Origin: a candidate division KSB1 bacterium
Lineage (GTDB): Bacteria > Zhuqueibacterota > Zhuqueibacteria > Residuimicrobiales > Krinioviventaceae
Length of the DNA: 64,000 nucleotides
Direction of reading: 5' to 3'
Assembly (NCBI GenBank): GCA_034521575.1
Contig: JAXHMJ010000003.1
Location: 124,001-188,000 of the forward strand
A model generated the notes under the pieces. That model did not search any database. It saw only the letters and a program-made list of their open reading frames with translations, and had not been told where the DNA came from. Both the position numbers and the translations under genes were made by a program. Shown here in pieces: positions 55,966 through 64,000 of this stretch. Position 1 is the stretch's first letter; each line of letters starts with the position of its first letter.

Positions 55966-57168
55966 ATGAAACAAATGCTTTGCGGGCTGCTGGCTTGTCT
56001 TTTGATGGTCAGCAGCGCTCCGGCTCAAAAGTTTGAGAATCTGGCGCAGACTCCGCCGATGGGCTGGAACAGCTGGAACAAATTCGCCTGCGATGTGAGC
56101 GAAGAGCTGATCAAGCAGGTGGCGGATGCTATGGTGGAGACCGGCATGAAAGACGCCGGATACGAGTATGTGGTGATCGACGACTGCTGGCAGGTGGATC
56201 GCGACAGCGAAGGCAATATCGTGGTCGATCCGGAGCGTTTTCCGTCCGGGATGAAAGCGTTGGCGGATTATGTACATTCCAAAGGTTTGAAATTCGGGTT
56301 GTATTCGGATGCCGGCACCGCCACGTGTCAGGGCCGACCGGGCAGCCGCGGCTATGAATTCCGCGATGCGCGCACCTATGCGGCCTGGGGCGTGGATTAT
56401 CTCAAATACGACTGGTGCAATACCGGCACCCAGGATGCCGAGGCGTCTTATACACTGATGCGGGACGCGCTGTACGAGGCGGGACGCCCGATCGTGTTTT
56501 CTATATGCGAATGGGGGGACAATGAACCCTGGCTGTGGGCTGAGGATGTCGGACATCTCTGGCGTACCACCGGTGATATTCAGGACTGCTGGAGCTGCGT
56601 CTACAACTGGGGCGGACTGGGAGTGATGCAGATCCTGGACAAACAGGTTCCGCTTCGTCAGTATACGGGGCCGGGACACTGGAATGATCCTGATATGCTC
56701 GAAGTTGGGAACGGTGGATTGACCGAAAGCGAAAATCGGGCTCATTTTTCCATGTGGTGCATGCTTTCCGCGCCGCTTATGACCGGCAATGACATTCGGG
56801 ATATGAGTGACACGGTTGCAGAGATTCTGACCAACAAGGAAGTCATTGCCCTGGATCAGGATAAATCGGGCATCCCCGCTTTGAAATGGGTGGACTATGG
56901 TGAACGCGAAGTCTGGGTGAAACCGCTGGAGGGCGGTGAGTTTGCCTATTGCTTTCTGAACCGCGGCGAGACCGACTGGACGCTGGAGTATCCTTTGCAG
57001 CGCAGCTGGATCCCGGATCCGGATTTCGGCTGGAAAAATTACAGTATCACCGGTGATTTAAAGGTGCGCGATCTCTGGACACACAAAGATCTGGGTACAT
57101 CCGACACTCCGTATTCAGGTGTGGTGCCGCCGCACGATGTGGTGTTGTTGAGATTGAGCAAAGAGTAA
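55966..57168 (+). CDS. Exported GH27 alpha-galactosidase
   Basis: 400 residues, intact. Signal peptide (LCGLLACLLMVSSAPA). Family GH27 motifs: TPPMGWNSWNKFACDVSE, YVVIDDCWQ, nucleophile Asp in YLKYDWCNTG (about 149), acid/base Asp in LWRTTGDIQDCW, and GHWNDPDMLEVGNGG. The C-terminal beta domain is complete. Releases alpha-linked galactose (or alpha-N-acetylgalactosamine) from glycans. Preceded by a terminator, so it starts a new transcript that probably continues into the next gene. Confidence 0.93.
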   Translation: MKQMLCGLLACLLMVSSAPAQKFENLAQTPPMGWNSWNKFACDVSEELIKQVADAMVETGMKDAGYEYVVIDDCWQVDRDSEGNIVVDPERFPSGMKALADYVHSKGLKFGLYSDAGTATCQGRPGSRGYEFRDARTYAAWGVDYLKYDWCNTGTQDAEASYTLMRDALYEAGRPIVFSICEWGDNEPWLWAEDVGHLWRTTGDIQDCWSCVYNWGGLGVMQILDKQVPLRQYTGPGHWNDPDMLEVGNGGLTESENRAHFSMWCMLSAPLMTGNDIRDMSDTVAEILTNKEVIALDQDKSGIPALKWVDYGEREVWVKPLEGGEFAYCFLNRGETDWTLEYPLQRSWIPDPDFGWKNYSITGDLKVRDLWTHKDLGTSDTPYSGVVPPHDVVLLRLSKE

Positions 57169-57206
57169 TTGATTCAAACTAAAGTAAACGTGAGAGGAGT
57201 GAAACC

Positions 57207-58076
57207 ATGCAACTGGACAGACGTTCCTTTTTAAAAACGACAGGGGCCGCTGCGGCCCTAACTTTGGGTGGAATCCGTTGTGCCACCCGGCAACCTGAAG
57301 CAAAACTTCCGCCTCTGGGCATTCAGCTGTACACGGTGCGGGACGCGATTGCCGAGGATTTTCAAGGCACATTGACCAAAATCGCGGACATGGGCTATGC
57401 CGGTGTGGAAACGTACTTTTTCCCCGAAGAAATTACATTAAAACAGGCCGGAGATCTTTTGAACTCTCTTGAACTGCCGGTTTGCGCCATGCATACGGAA
57501 ATTCCCGAGGGTGATCAGAAAGACCTGATTCTGCGGATGGCGGAAGCCTATCAATCCGACCGTCTGGTCTGGCACGGCTGGCCGCAGTCCGGATTATATG
57601 CGTCTATGGATGCTATGAAAGAAACGGTGGAACGCTACAACAAGGCATCGCAATGGGCCAAAGACAACGGACTCAAATTCGGTATGCACAATCACTGGTG
57701 GGAATTCCAGCAGGTCGACGGGGTGTATCCGGCCTATTATCTGCTCGAAAATCTAAATCCGGATATCTTTTTTGAAATTGATGTATACTGGACCCGAACC
57801 GCAGGCCAGGATCCGGCCAAGGTGGTTGCGGATTTCGGCAAGCGCGCTCCGCTGCTGCATATCAAGGATGGCAAAGCAACGGTCGGCGAACCTGTGCACA
57901 AACAGGTTGCCGTCGGGCAAGGCAATGTGGATATCCCGGCTGTCGCCGAAGCAGGGAAAGGGTCAACCGAATGGATGATTGTGGAACTGGATGATACGGA
58001 ATATGATATCTTTGACATGGTCCAGCAAAGCTATACCTACTTGACCGAAAACGGCTTTGCCCGTGGCAAAGTTTGA
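57207..58076 (+). CDS. Exported sugar phosphate isomerase/epimerase-like TIM barrel
   Basis: 289 residues. A twin-arginine signal (DRRSFLKTTGAAAALTLGG) ends in a lipobox-like IRC. The barrel follows: LGIQLYTVRDAIAEDFQGTL, GYAGVETYFF, MHNHWWEFQQ, FEIDVYW (metal ligands), and MIVELDDTE. The xylose-isomerase-like AP endonuclease 2 family includes periplasmic members that act on 3-keto sugars. The convergent neighbours are an exported Gfo/Idh and a double-DUF1080 gene, which fits that setting. A bidirectional terminator follows. Confidence 0.85.
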   Translation: MQLDRRSFLKTTGAAAALTLGGIRCATRQPEAKLPPLGIQLYTVRDAIAEDFQGTLTKIADMGYAGVETYFFPEEITLKQAGDLLNSLELPVCAMHTEIPEGDQKDLILRMAEAYQSDRLVWHGWPQSGLYASMDAMKETVERYNKASQWAKDNGLKFGMHNHWWEFQQVDGVYPAYYLLENLNPDIFFEIDVYWTRTAGQDPAKVVADFGKRAPLLHIKDGKATVGEPVHKQVAVGQGNVDIPAVAEAGKGSTEWMIVELDDTEYDIFDMVQQSYTYLTENGFARGKV

Positions 58077-58099
58077 TGGATTGGCTGGATTTGAATTAA

Positions 58100-58130
58100 A
58101 AAAAGCGCTCCGCGAACCGGAGCGCTTTTT
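58100..58130. terminator. Bidirectional terminator between convergent genes
   Basis: GCGCTCCG (58105-58112) pairs with CGGAGCGC (58118-58125), flanked by AAAAA and TTTTT on either side, so it works for both the epimerase-like gene and the convergent Gfo/Idh gene. Confidence 0.9.
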
Positions 58131-58158
58131 ATTGTATCTTGCTGTTTCGGAAAATCGA

Positions 58159-59505
58159 TTACGCGTGCCAGGTTTCCGGTTCCCAGCCGGGTTCATACTC
58201 GCGGTGACGCATCGCCTGGGCTTTGGCATTATGGGTGATATGACCGTTTTGAGGATCGAGATGCAGTGTATCTCTTAGCTTCCAGGCGATATTGGACAAC
58301 TGCAATATAGTCACACTCACATTACCCTCTTCAATCGGTGAGCGCAGCGGAGCACCGTTTTTAATTCCGTCGATCAGATTGGCAAAATGCTCGGTGGTCA
58401 TGGGACCGGCGCCGACGACGTTCAATGTCGCATCTTTCTCACCTTCCCGTTTAAAATCCTCAATGACCTGGTTGTCGCGGTCAATCACCTTGTAGCCGCC
58501 GCGTCCGATGATGACCGTGCCTTCCGTACCGTGAATGCTGGCGCCGCGTCCCTGATCAAAGTACTGCATGCCCTGACAGCTTTTGCCTTCCCAGGTGATC
58601 AGGCTGTTTTCGTACTCGAAACTGGTGACCAGTGTATCATAAAATTCCCAGTCATCGTCATAGTGGTAACGGCCGCCGCTGGCAGAGACGCGCAGCGGCC
58701 AGGTTTCCTGCAGCGCCCAGCGGCATATATCCACCTCGTGGGTGGCATTGTTCAGGGTTTCGCCGGTGCCCCAGTCCCAGAACCAGTGCCAGTTGTAGGG
58801 ATGTACATTGTCGCGGTAGGCCTGGCGGGGCGCCGGACCCTGCCACAAATCCCAGTTCAGGAAATCAGGTACCGGTATTTCTTTGCCCGTGCCGATAGAG
58901 CCGCGTTTGTTGCTGTACCACGCTTTGCCCATGTAGACACGTCCCACCAGACCCTCGTGGATGCGCTGGATCAGTTTGATGGTGAAATCCGAGGACCGCT
59001 GCTGATTGCCCATTTGCACCAGCTTGCCGTATTTGTCCCGGGCCGCCACCAGCAGTTCACCTTCTGCGGGATTGTGACTGCAGGGTTTTTCAACATACAC
59101 ATGTTTGCCGGCCTGCAGCGCCATGACGGCCATGGGGGCGTGCCAATGTTCCGGTGTGGCAATGGTGATCACGTCTATGTCCTTATCTTTTACCAGTTCG
59201 CGGTAATCGATTACGGCTTTGGGTTTTTGGCCGGTGAGTTTTTCGGTTTTGGGTGAAAAGCTGTCGAAATAGCGTTGATCCACATCGCAAATATGGGTGA
59301 CCGCCGTGTTGGGCAGGGCCGCGATGGATGAGAGATGTGCATTGCCGCGTCCATGCAATCCGGCAATGGCAAAATTGACCCGGTCATTGGCGCCGAGAAT
59401 GCGGCTGTAGCTTTTTTTCGAAAAAGCCGCTGTGCCCAGCGCCGCCCCTGCGGAAGCGATCCCTGTGGTTTTAATAAATTGACGTCTAGATACAGTTTTA
59501 GACAT
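58159..59505 (-). CDS. Exported Gfo/Idh/MocA-family oxidoreductase (Tat signal)
   Basis: 448 residues from ATG 59505. Twin-arginine signal (VSRRQFIKTTGIASAGAALG), Rossmann domain (VNFAIAGLHGRGN), catalytic lysine in VEKPCSHN and the C-terminal domain with NNATHEVDICRWAL. Together with DUF1080 it forms an operon (10-nt gap). Exported members oxidise C3 hydroxyls of glycosides to 3-keto products. The upstream frame is open but not conserved. Confidence 0.88.
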   Translation of the reverse strand: MSKTVSRRQFIKTTGIASAGAALGTAAFSKKSYSRILGANDRVNFAIAGLHGRGNAHLSSIAALPNTAVTHICDVDQRYFDSFSPKTEKLTGQKPKAVIDYRELVKDKDIDVITIATPEHWHAPMAVMALQAGKHVYVEKPCSHNPAEGELLVAARDKYGKLVQMGNQQRSSDFTIKLIQRIHEGLVGRVYMGKAWYSNKRGSIGTGKEIPVPDFLNWDLWQGPAPRQAYRDNVHPYNWHWFWDWGTGETLNNATHEVDICRWALQETWPLRVSASGGRYHYDDDWEFYDTLVTSFEYENSLITWEGKSCQGMQYFDQGRGASIHGTEGTVIIGRGGYKVIDRDNQVIEDFKREGEKDATLNVVGAGPMTTEHFANLIDGIKNGAPLRSPIEEGNVSVTILQLSNIAWKLRDTLHLDPQNGHITHNAKAQAMRHREYEPGWEPETWHA

Positions 59506-59515
59506 GATACTCTCC

Positions 59516-60898
59516 TTACAATTCTTTGATCTTGATATTCTTAAAGGACACGCGGTTGCCATGGTCCTGCAGCAGGATGTTACCTTCTTCCCATTCGCCA
59601 AAATTCGGCCATTTGGCGTATTTGCTATAGGCCACCAACGCACGCCACATTTGAGTGCGGCGTTGATATTCCACCACCTTGATGCCGTTGAGATAATGCG
59701 CCACATCATTGCCGTCCGCCACGATTTTGGCGCGGTTCCAGCGGTATTTGTTTACGCGCTTGGACGTGGATTCGTTGGGAAGGTAAAAATGCGCGTTTGC
59801 CGGAATCAGATCATACAGAGAGGCAAGCGTGCGGTTACCGTTCACGCCTTTTTTGGCATCCGGATGATGTTCATCGTCCAGGATCTGAAATTCGCAGCCG
59901 ATGGCCGAACCGGCGCCCTTGTTCAATTCCGGGTCCACAAAGTATTTGATACCGCTGTTGGCGCCTTTGGTATACTTGAAATCAACCTGCAGGACGAAAT
60001 CGGAATACAGGCGGGTTGCAACGATATCACCGCCGTGCTCGGACTCGCCGCCGCCGCTTTCCAGTACGGTCAATACACCGTCTTCAATGACCCAGCCTTT
60101 TTCCGGGAAATCGTCCAGTTTGGCGCCGCGCCAGCCTTTTGTGGTTTCACCGTCCCATAGCAGCTTCCAGCCCTGTTCTTTTTCGCGTTCAGTCAGTGTA
60201 TTGGCCAGGTAACTGACTTGCTGCACATCCGCGGGCATGTCTTTTTTAGCCGCATCCAGATTTTCCGTCATGATACGGATATTGCGGAATTTTACGGTTT
60301 TTCCCGCTTTGGACGTGTCATTGCCGATGCTGTGAACCTGCAGGGCGATGAATCCTTTTGCCGTTTCATCATCCACCAGATTGGATGCAGGTACGCCGTT
60401 CAGCCACACCTGCAGACGGTTGCCGATGGCCTGGACGCGAAACTGATTCCATTCGTTTTGTTTAAAGGCTGTTTTGGCCTCTGGGTTGTATTCCAGATGA
60501 TACAACCAGCCGCGCCGCGCTTCATCGTAAATGCCGCCGGTCCAGGCGCGGTCTGACGGGTCCAGTTCCACCTGATAGCCGTGTACGCGTCCGTCACGAT
60601 AGTCAGGGATGCTGTTACTGCGGATTTGTACGCCTGAATTCAATGCCGGGTCGACTTTGGCCTCGTACTCGAGGATAAAATCCCCGTACTCTTTTTCAGT
60701 CGCCAAAAAGGTATTCGGCGTATTCATGCTACTGACGCCGATGATCATATTGTCCTCGACTTTGTACTCGGCGGTGCCGTTCAGCCTGGTCCAGCCGTCC
60801 AGGTTCTCCCCGTTGAACAGCGGGGTCCAGTCTCCTCCGGTACAAGCACTCGTCATTGCAACAGCCAGAATGGCTGTCATATACACTGCTCTTCTCAT
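59516..60898 (-). CDS. Double DUF1080 (3-keto-disaccharide hydrolase-type) lipoprotein
   Basis: 460 residues from ATG 60898, with GAGGAG upstream. Lipoprotein signal (VAMTSAC). Two tandem DUF1080 domains: first [18 protein letters not shown] to about residue 205 ([10 protein letters not shown]), second from [18 protein letters not shown] to the end (SGIKYFVDP). Members of this concanavalin-like fold cleave 3-keto glycosides. First gene of the operon with Gfo/Idh; a LacI-type operator lies 21-34 nt upstream. The two domains share the fold but differ in sequence, so they may differ in substrate. Confidence 0.87.
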   Translation of the reverse strand: MRRAVYMTAILAVAMTSACTGGDWTPLFNGENLDGWTRLNGTAEYKVEDNMIIGVSSMNTPNTFLATEKEYGDFILEYEAKVDPALNSGVQIRSNSIPDYRDGRVHGYQVELDPSDRAWTGGIYDEARRGWLYHLEYNPEAKTAFKQNEWNQFRVQAIGNRLQVWLNGVPASNLVDDETAKGFIALQVHSIGNDTSKAGKTVKFRNIRIMTENLDAAKKDMPADVQQVSYLANTLTEREKEQGWKLLWDGETTKGWRGAKLDDFPEKGWVIEDGVLTVLESGGGESEHGGDIVATRLYSDFVLQVDFKYTKGANSGIKYFVDPELNKGAGSAIGCEFQILDDEHHPDAKKGVNGNRTLASLYDLIPANAHFYLPNESTSKRVNKYRWNRAKIVADGNDVAHYLNGIKVVEYQRRTQMWRALVAYSKYAKWPNFGEWEEGNILLQDHGNRVSFKNIKIKEL

Positions 60899-60918
60899 AA
60901 CAACTCCTCGCAAAAAAA

Positions 60919-60932
60919 TTAAACCGGTTCAA
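60919..60932. promoter_or_regulatory. LacI-type operator before the DUF1080 operon
   Basis: TTAAACCGGTTCAA, a 14-bp palindrome with one mismatched pair and a central CG, sits just before the DUF1080 start and on the side of the divergent sulfatase gene. It matches the palindrome at 63911-63930. The form is typical of LacI-family repressor sites; no LacI gene is in the window. Confidence 0.55.
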
Positions 60933-61046
60933 GTATAATATAAATAATTACTCATAAAAGAAAATAAACAATATTCCTGATAATGTCAAGACAGATTGAT
61001 GAATTTGCAAAGAATTTATATTGAATTGTTGTTTTTTTCAATGATT

Positions 61047-61076
61047 TTGTTAGTTTTAGTCTTGTGTTTGTAAATA
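61047..61076 (+). promoter_or_regulatory. Weak promoter before the broken sulfatase gene
   Basis: TTGTTA (61047-61052) and TAAATA (61071-61076) with 18-nt spacing, 27 nt before the ATG at 61103, in A/T-rich DNA. Confidence 0.3.
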
Positions 61077-61102
61077 TATGTCAATAAATAAAAAACTTTC
61101 AA

Positions 61103-61819
61103 ATGACAACACAAAAAAACATTCGGTCTTTGACGCGCAGGCGGTTTTTAAAGGCCGCCTCGGGAGCATTGTTGACAGGGGGATTGATGTGCTGTTATTC
61201 CGAAAAGTCCAAAACACCCCCGAATATCGTTATCATTACATGGGTTTTTTTTACCTCGGATAACGGCCCGTGGATCAGTTATGGCAATCATGCCGGTTCT
61301 ACGCCGTTTCGCATAGCAAAAACCACCAGCTTTGACGGCGGCACGCGTTCGGCATGCATTATGAAATATCCGGGCGCAATCAAGGCCGGATCATCGTCGG
61401 GTCAGGCCTTTTGTTCGATTGATATATTGCCCACCATTTGCGAACGCATTAATGCGCCGCTGCCCGATCATGAAATAGACGGCAAAAATGTTTGGGATAT
61501 CATAACCCGTAAACCGGGCGCAACAAATCCGTACGAGTATTACGCCTTTTCAACAGGCGGTACGTTCGAAAGTGTCATGAGCGGTGACGGTCTCTGGAAA
61601 CTGCATCTGCCGCATGATTATCGCACGCTGGTAACTCCGGGTAACGACGGACAGCCCGGCCGCTATAAGCGAGAGCATATAGAGTTGTCGCTGTTTGACC
61701 TTGTGAATGATCCTTATGAAACGAACAATGTCATTAGGGCGTATCCCGGCATTGCAAAAGAGTTGCAGCAACTGGCAAAGAGACATCAAACGCGCTTTTA
61801 TTCGGGAACAGCCGAATGA
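61103..61819 (+). pseudogene. Sulfatase remnant lacking the catalytic core
   Basis: 238 residues in one frame. Tat signal (LTRRRFLKAASGALLTG) and the sulfatase start (PPNIVIIT) jump directly to the C-terminal half (FFTSDNGPWISYGNHAGS, SIDILPTICERI, SLFDLVNDPYETNNV). The formylglycine motif and the first metal-site residues are absent, about 250 residues of a typical member. The deletion at about 61240 keeps the frame. It cannot be an active sulfatase; it could be a pseudogene or an assembly collapse. Confidence 0.75.
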
Positions 61820-61966
61820 AAGAGATGCAGCTGAATCCTTTTAATTTTGCATGATGATCACCATCACGGAAAGTCAGCATGTGTGCCGGAGTTGCGATCT
61901 AAAAACAATGCTTTGGCAAGATTTTTGATTCGTTTTTTTTCAAATAACCTGCATTTATACAGTTTT

Positions 61967-63793
61967 ATGACCAGACTCGGAGTGTTTGTGGATAAGACGC
62001 TGTATAAAATTGTTTTTGATGGCAATGTCCAATCGGGGTACGATTACGAACAAGTTAAAAAGCAAGTGGCCGGTCGCTTCAAATTGAGTGAACCGCGCGT
62101 TAAGCGGCTTTTTTCCGGAAACCGTATTGTGCTGAAAAACAACATTGATTTTGAAACCGCGCAAAAACTCAAATCTGAGTTTGAAAGCACAGGCGCCTTG
62201 TGCAATATTGTTGCCATGCGTACAACACAAGCGAATGATTCAAAACAAAACGGCTTGAAAATCCGCTGTCCGCATTGCGGGCACCAGCAAAAGGTGGGCA
62301 AAGCCTGCCTGAATTGCGGATTTGTATACGGCCGGTCTCGTGCAACGGCACGCGAATCCCGGATCGCGGAGCAGCAAGCGGTCGAATCGGAGCTACCGTC
62401 CGGTTTTGATAAATCCGACTGGCAGCATGACAAACTCGATCGCTCGCATTGGCAGCCGGCTGTGCTGTTTGTGTTGACGTTTGGTCTCTATTTCCCGTTC
62501 TGGTTTTATCAGACCTGGAAAAAACTTGTTAAATATAGAAATATTGATGCAGAACCTCTGCTGCAGACATTGTTTTTACTGGTTCCCCTTTATAATCTGA
62601 TTGTTATTTACAGACTTTACGCAACGATTGAGGATGAGACCTTTAAAGAACGGTACGGCTTTTTTAACGGCCGTTCTGCTTTTTTTATTTTTGTTCTTCC
62701 CTGGGCGATGTTTTCGGGAATTGTGATTTTGAATATCCCGGGACCGTTCTGGCTGGTGTACAGCCTGTCGGCATTTGCGATTGCCGGTGCACAAAACGCC
62801 TTGAATGCCATGTACGCCGCCCATATAAAATCACTGCCGCAAAGACCGTTGGCCGTAGGCTGGTTAACAGCTGCAATTGTGTTTATTGTACTTGTTCTCA
62901 GCGCAGAACTGCTGGTGTGGATCTCCAATCGCGAGATGATGAAACAATTTGCCGAAATGACGAGCACACAAATTGATCCTTTGATTTTAGAACCGGCAAA
63001 CTCATCCGGCATGGATCTCACCGAGGCGTTTGCAGACTATGTGCAAACCGCAAAAGGCATGATGAACCGGCGATTTGTTGACAAACGAAAGGGGAAAACG
63101 ATTTTTTTTACCGTCATGGATCGTCTGGCGCGTGCAAAATTCTCTGACATTGCAATTGAATCCGGGCCGGGGCGTTACACGCCACCGGCAACAGAGGTGT
63201 ATAGAAACCAACAGGACATGATGCAGATTCATGATGTGATCGATGCACAGAACCGTTCCGCTCCGATGTGGGAGGGTTTTTATATCAATGTGGAGTATCT
63301 CGTTCCCCTGTTTATTGATAAAAACAAGTTTCTGGATCAACATTTACGCCAATCCACAATTGATCTGGCTTTTTCACCCCTTCAGGAAATCAGGCAATAT
63401 CAGCATCATACACAGGCTCTGGAGATCAAGGCGCAGGAAAACAAGAACGACGAACTGCTGAATAAAATAAAAGATATTGCCTGGGGAATTGATTGTTATT
63501 TCAAGCGAAATCTGACAGACAGCCGAACCGGTGATCGTACCCGTGAATTGTCGCGCATGTTGAGCCTGTGCGGCAGTTCATATCCGCCTGGTGTGCTCAT
63601 CCGTCTGCGTCATACGTTGCAGCGCAATGATGTGCGCTTGTTTGTGTATGATGTACAATATGAAAAAAAAGGTTATCGTCTGGCGGCGAAAAAGGGCGAA
63701 AGCCAGTGGGTAATTCATGACTCGCTGGATGAATCTGTGATTTCGCAGGTCTATACCACAGAAAATATCTCTGCATTGTTGCAGCAGCTTTAA
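61967..63793 (+). CDS. Membrane protein with zinc ribbon, function unknown
   Basis: About 608 residues from ATG 61967. N-terminal 70-residue domain (KIVFDGNVQSGYDYEQVKKQ ... FSGNRIVLKNNIDFETA), found at the start of other bacterial membrane proteins; a zinc ribbon (CPHCGHQQKVGKACLNCG, about 102-120); then several membrane helices (about 165-310) and a large soluble C-terminal part. An upstream in-frame ATG at 61847 adds 40 residues but the conserved domain begins at 61967. Own terminator follows. No role can be assigned. Confidence 0.6.
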   Translation: MTRLGVFVDKTLYKIVFDGNVQSGYDYEQVKKQVAGRFKLSEPRVKRLFSGNRIVLKNNIDFETAQKLKSEFESTGALCNIVAMRTTQANDSKQNGLKIRCPHCGHQQKVGKACLNCGFVYGRSRATARESRIAEQQAVESELPSGFDKSDWQHDKLDRSHWQPAVLFVLTFGLYFPFWFYQTWKKLVKYRNIDAEPLLQTLFLLVPLYNLIVIYRLYATIEDETFKERYGFFNGRSAFFIFVLPWAMFSGIVILNIPGPFWLVYSLSAFAIAGAQNALNAMYAAHIKSLPQRPLAVGWLTAAIVFIVLVLSAELLVWISNREMMKQFAEMTSTQIDPLILEPANSSGMDLTEAFADYVQTAKGMMNRRFVDKRKGKTIFFTVMDRLARAKFSDIAIESGPGRYTPPATEVYRNQQDMMQIHDVIDAQNRSAPMWEGFYINVEYLVPLFIDKNKFLDQHLRQSTIDLAFSPLQEIRQYQHHTQALEIKAQENKNDELLNKIKDIAWGIDCYFKRNLTDSRTGDRTRELSRMLSLCGSSYPPGVLIRLRHTLQRNDVRLFVYDVQYEKKGYRLAAKKGESQWVIHDSLDESVISQVYTTENISALLQQL

Positions 63794-63873
63794 AATGGCT
63801 GAAACAATGAACACCTTTCTGATCAAAGGACTTTATAAAATACTTGAAATCGTGATCTCGATTGATTATATTA

Positions 63874-63902
63874 AAATAACCGCTGTTGACGCGGTTATTT
63901 TT
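63874..63902 (+). terminator. Terminator after the membrane protein gene
   Basis: AAATAACCGC (63875-63884) pairs with GCGGTTATTT (63891-63900) across a short loop and runs into T residues. Placed about 80 nt after the stop. Confidence 0.82.
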
Positions 63903-63938
63903 CAAACATTAATTTGAACCGGTTCAAATTAATGTTTG
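63903..63938. promoter_or_regulatory. 36-bp perfect palindrome, probable LacI-type operator
   Basis: A perfect inverted repeat of 36 bp, with the core TTTGAACCGGTTCAAA at its centre. It shares the core with the site at 60919-60932 but is longer and fully symmetric. Probably the operator of the gene that begins beyond the right edge. The last 60 nt of the window have no other recognisable feature. Confidence 0.6.
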
Positions 63939-64000
63939 TTCAAGTTTTATGTTGCTAAAAGCCGCCAAAATGCTATTTGTGTATAAAACGAAAGGATTGA

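Noticed and set aside
58387-59256. 289-codon plus-strand open frame opposite the Gfo/Idh gene
   Set aside because: Antisense to an unmistakable Gfo/Idh gene, with no family features of its own.

Overview
The window is chromosomal DNA from an anaerobic, outer-membrane-bearing bacterium, most likely of the Fibrobacteres-Chlorobi-Bacteroidetes superphylum (a KSB1, Calditrichota or related lineage). This placement is inference. It rests on a standard spc/alpha ribosomal operon, lipoproteins and an FadL-like barrel, a C-terminal domain of the type IX secretion (T9SS) sorting type, an Rnf complex, a ferredoxin-dependent 2-oxoacid oxidoreductase, and many exported glycan-degrading enzymes.

Layout. 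1-7034: the end of the spc operon and the alpha operon (rpsE end, rpmD, rplO, secY, adk, map, infA, rpmJ, rpsM, rpsK, rpsD, rpoA, rplQ), closed by a hairpin terminator. 7.1-11.3 kb: three envelope genes (DNRLRE-type lipoprotein, outer-membrane barrel, TPR lipoprotein). 11.4-13.6 kb: rpiB, glyA, nrdR. 13.6-17.8 kb: rnfCDGEA with no rnfB in the window. 17.9-23.8 kb: tatC, a PHP phosphoesterase, a hybrid histidine kinase, an M24 peptidase and a metallo-beta-lactamase-fold hydrolase. 23.9-26.65 kb: a four-subunit 2-oxoacid:ferredoxin oxidoreductase. Its alpha gene is frameshifted, and its beta and gamma genes meet at an A AAA AAG heptamer in the correct frame for -1 slippage. 26.7-31.6 kb: radical SAM/DUF2344, rng, rplU, rpmA. 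31.7-34.6 kb: PhzF-like protein, an isoprenylcysteine-methyltransferase-like membrane protein and a repeat lipoprotein.

From 34.6 kb to about 61.8 kb lies an accessory glycan-degradation region: GH43-like remnant, GH42-like, two exported Gfo/Idh/MocA proteins, GH2, an exported sugar-isomerase homologue, three sulfatase genes (two broken), GH116/DUF608, an HGSNAT-like acyltransferase, GH20, DUF4038-like, DUF362 with sorting domain, GH27, an exported TIM-barrel epimerase-like protein and a double DUF1080 lipoprotein. Most carry Tat-like or lipoprotein signals. The set suggests extracytoplasmic breakdown of sulfated, GlcNAc- and galactose-containing glycans, together with a 3-keto-glycoside oxidation/cleavage module. 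Several genes are damaged by frameshifts or by internal deletions that keep both ends but lose the catalytic core. This could be real decay or assembly error. A roughly 950-bp non-coding stretch at 38.1-39.07 kb holds a 256-bp tandem duplication whose four hairpins are preserved in both copies, beside a fragment of the neighbouring gene. Palindromes centred on TTGAACCGGTTCAA near the DUF1080 operon and at the right end suggest a LacI-family regulon. No tRNA, rRNA, CRISPR array, transposase or integrase was seen.
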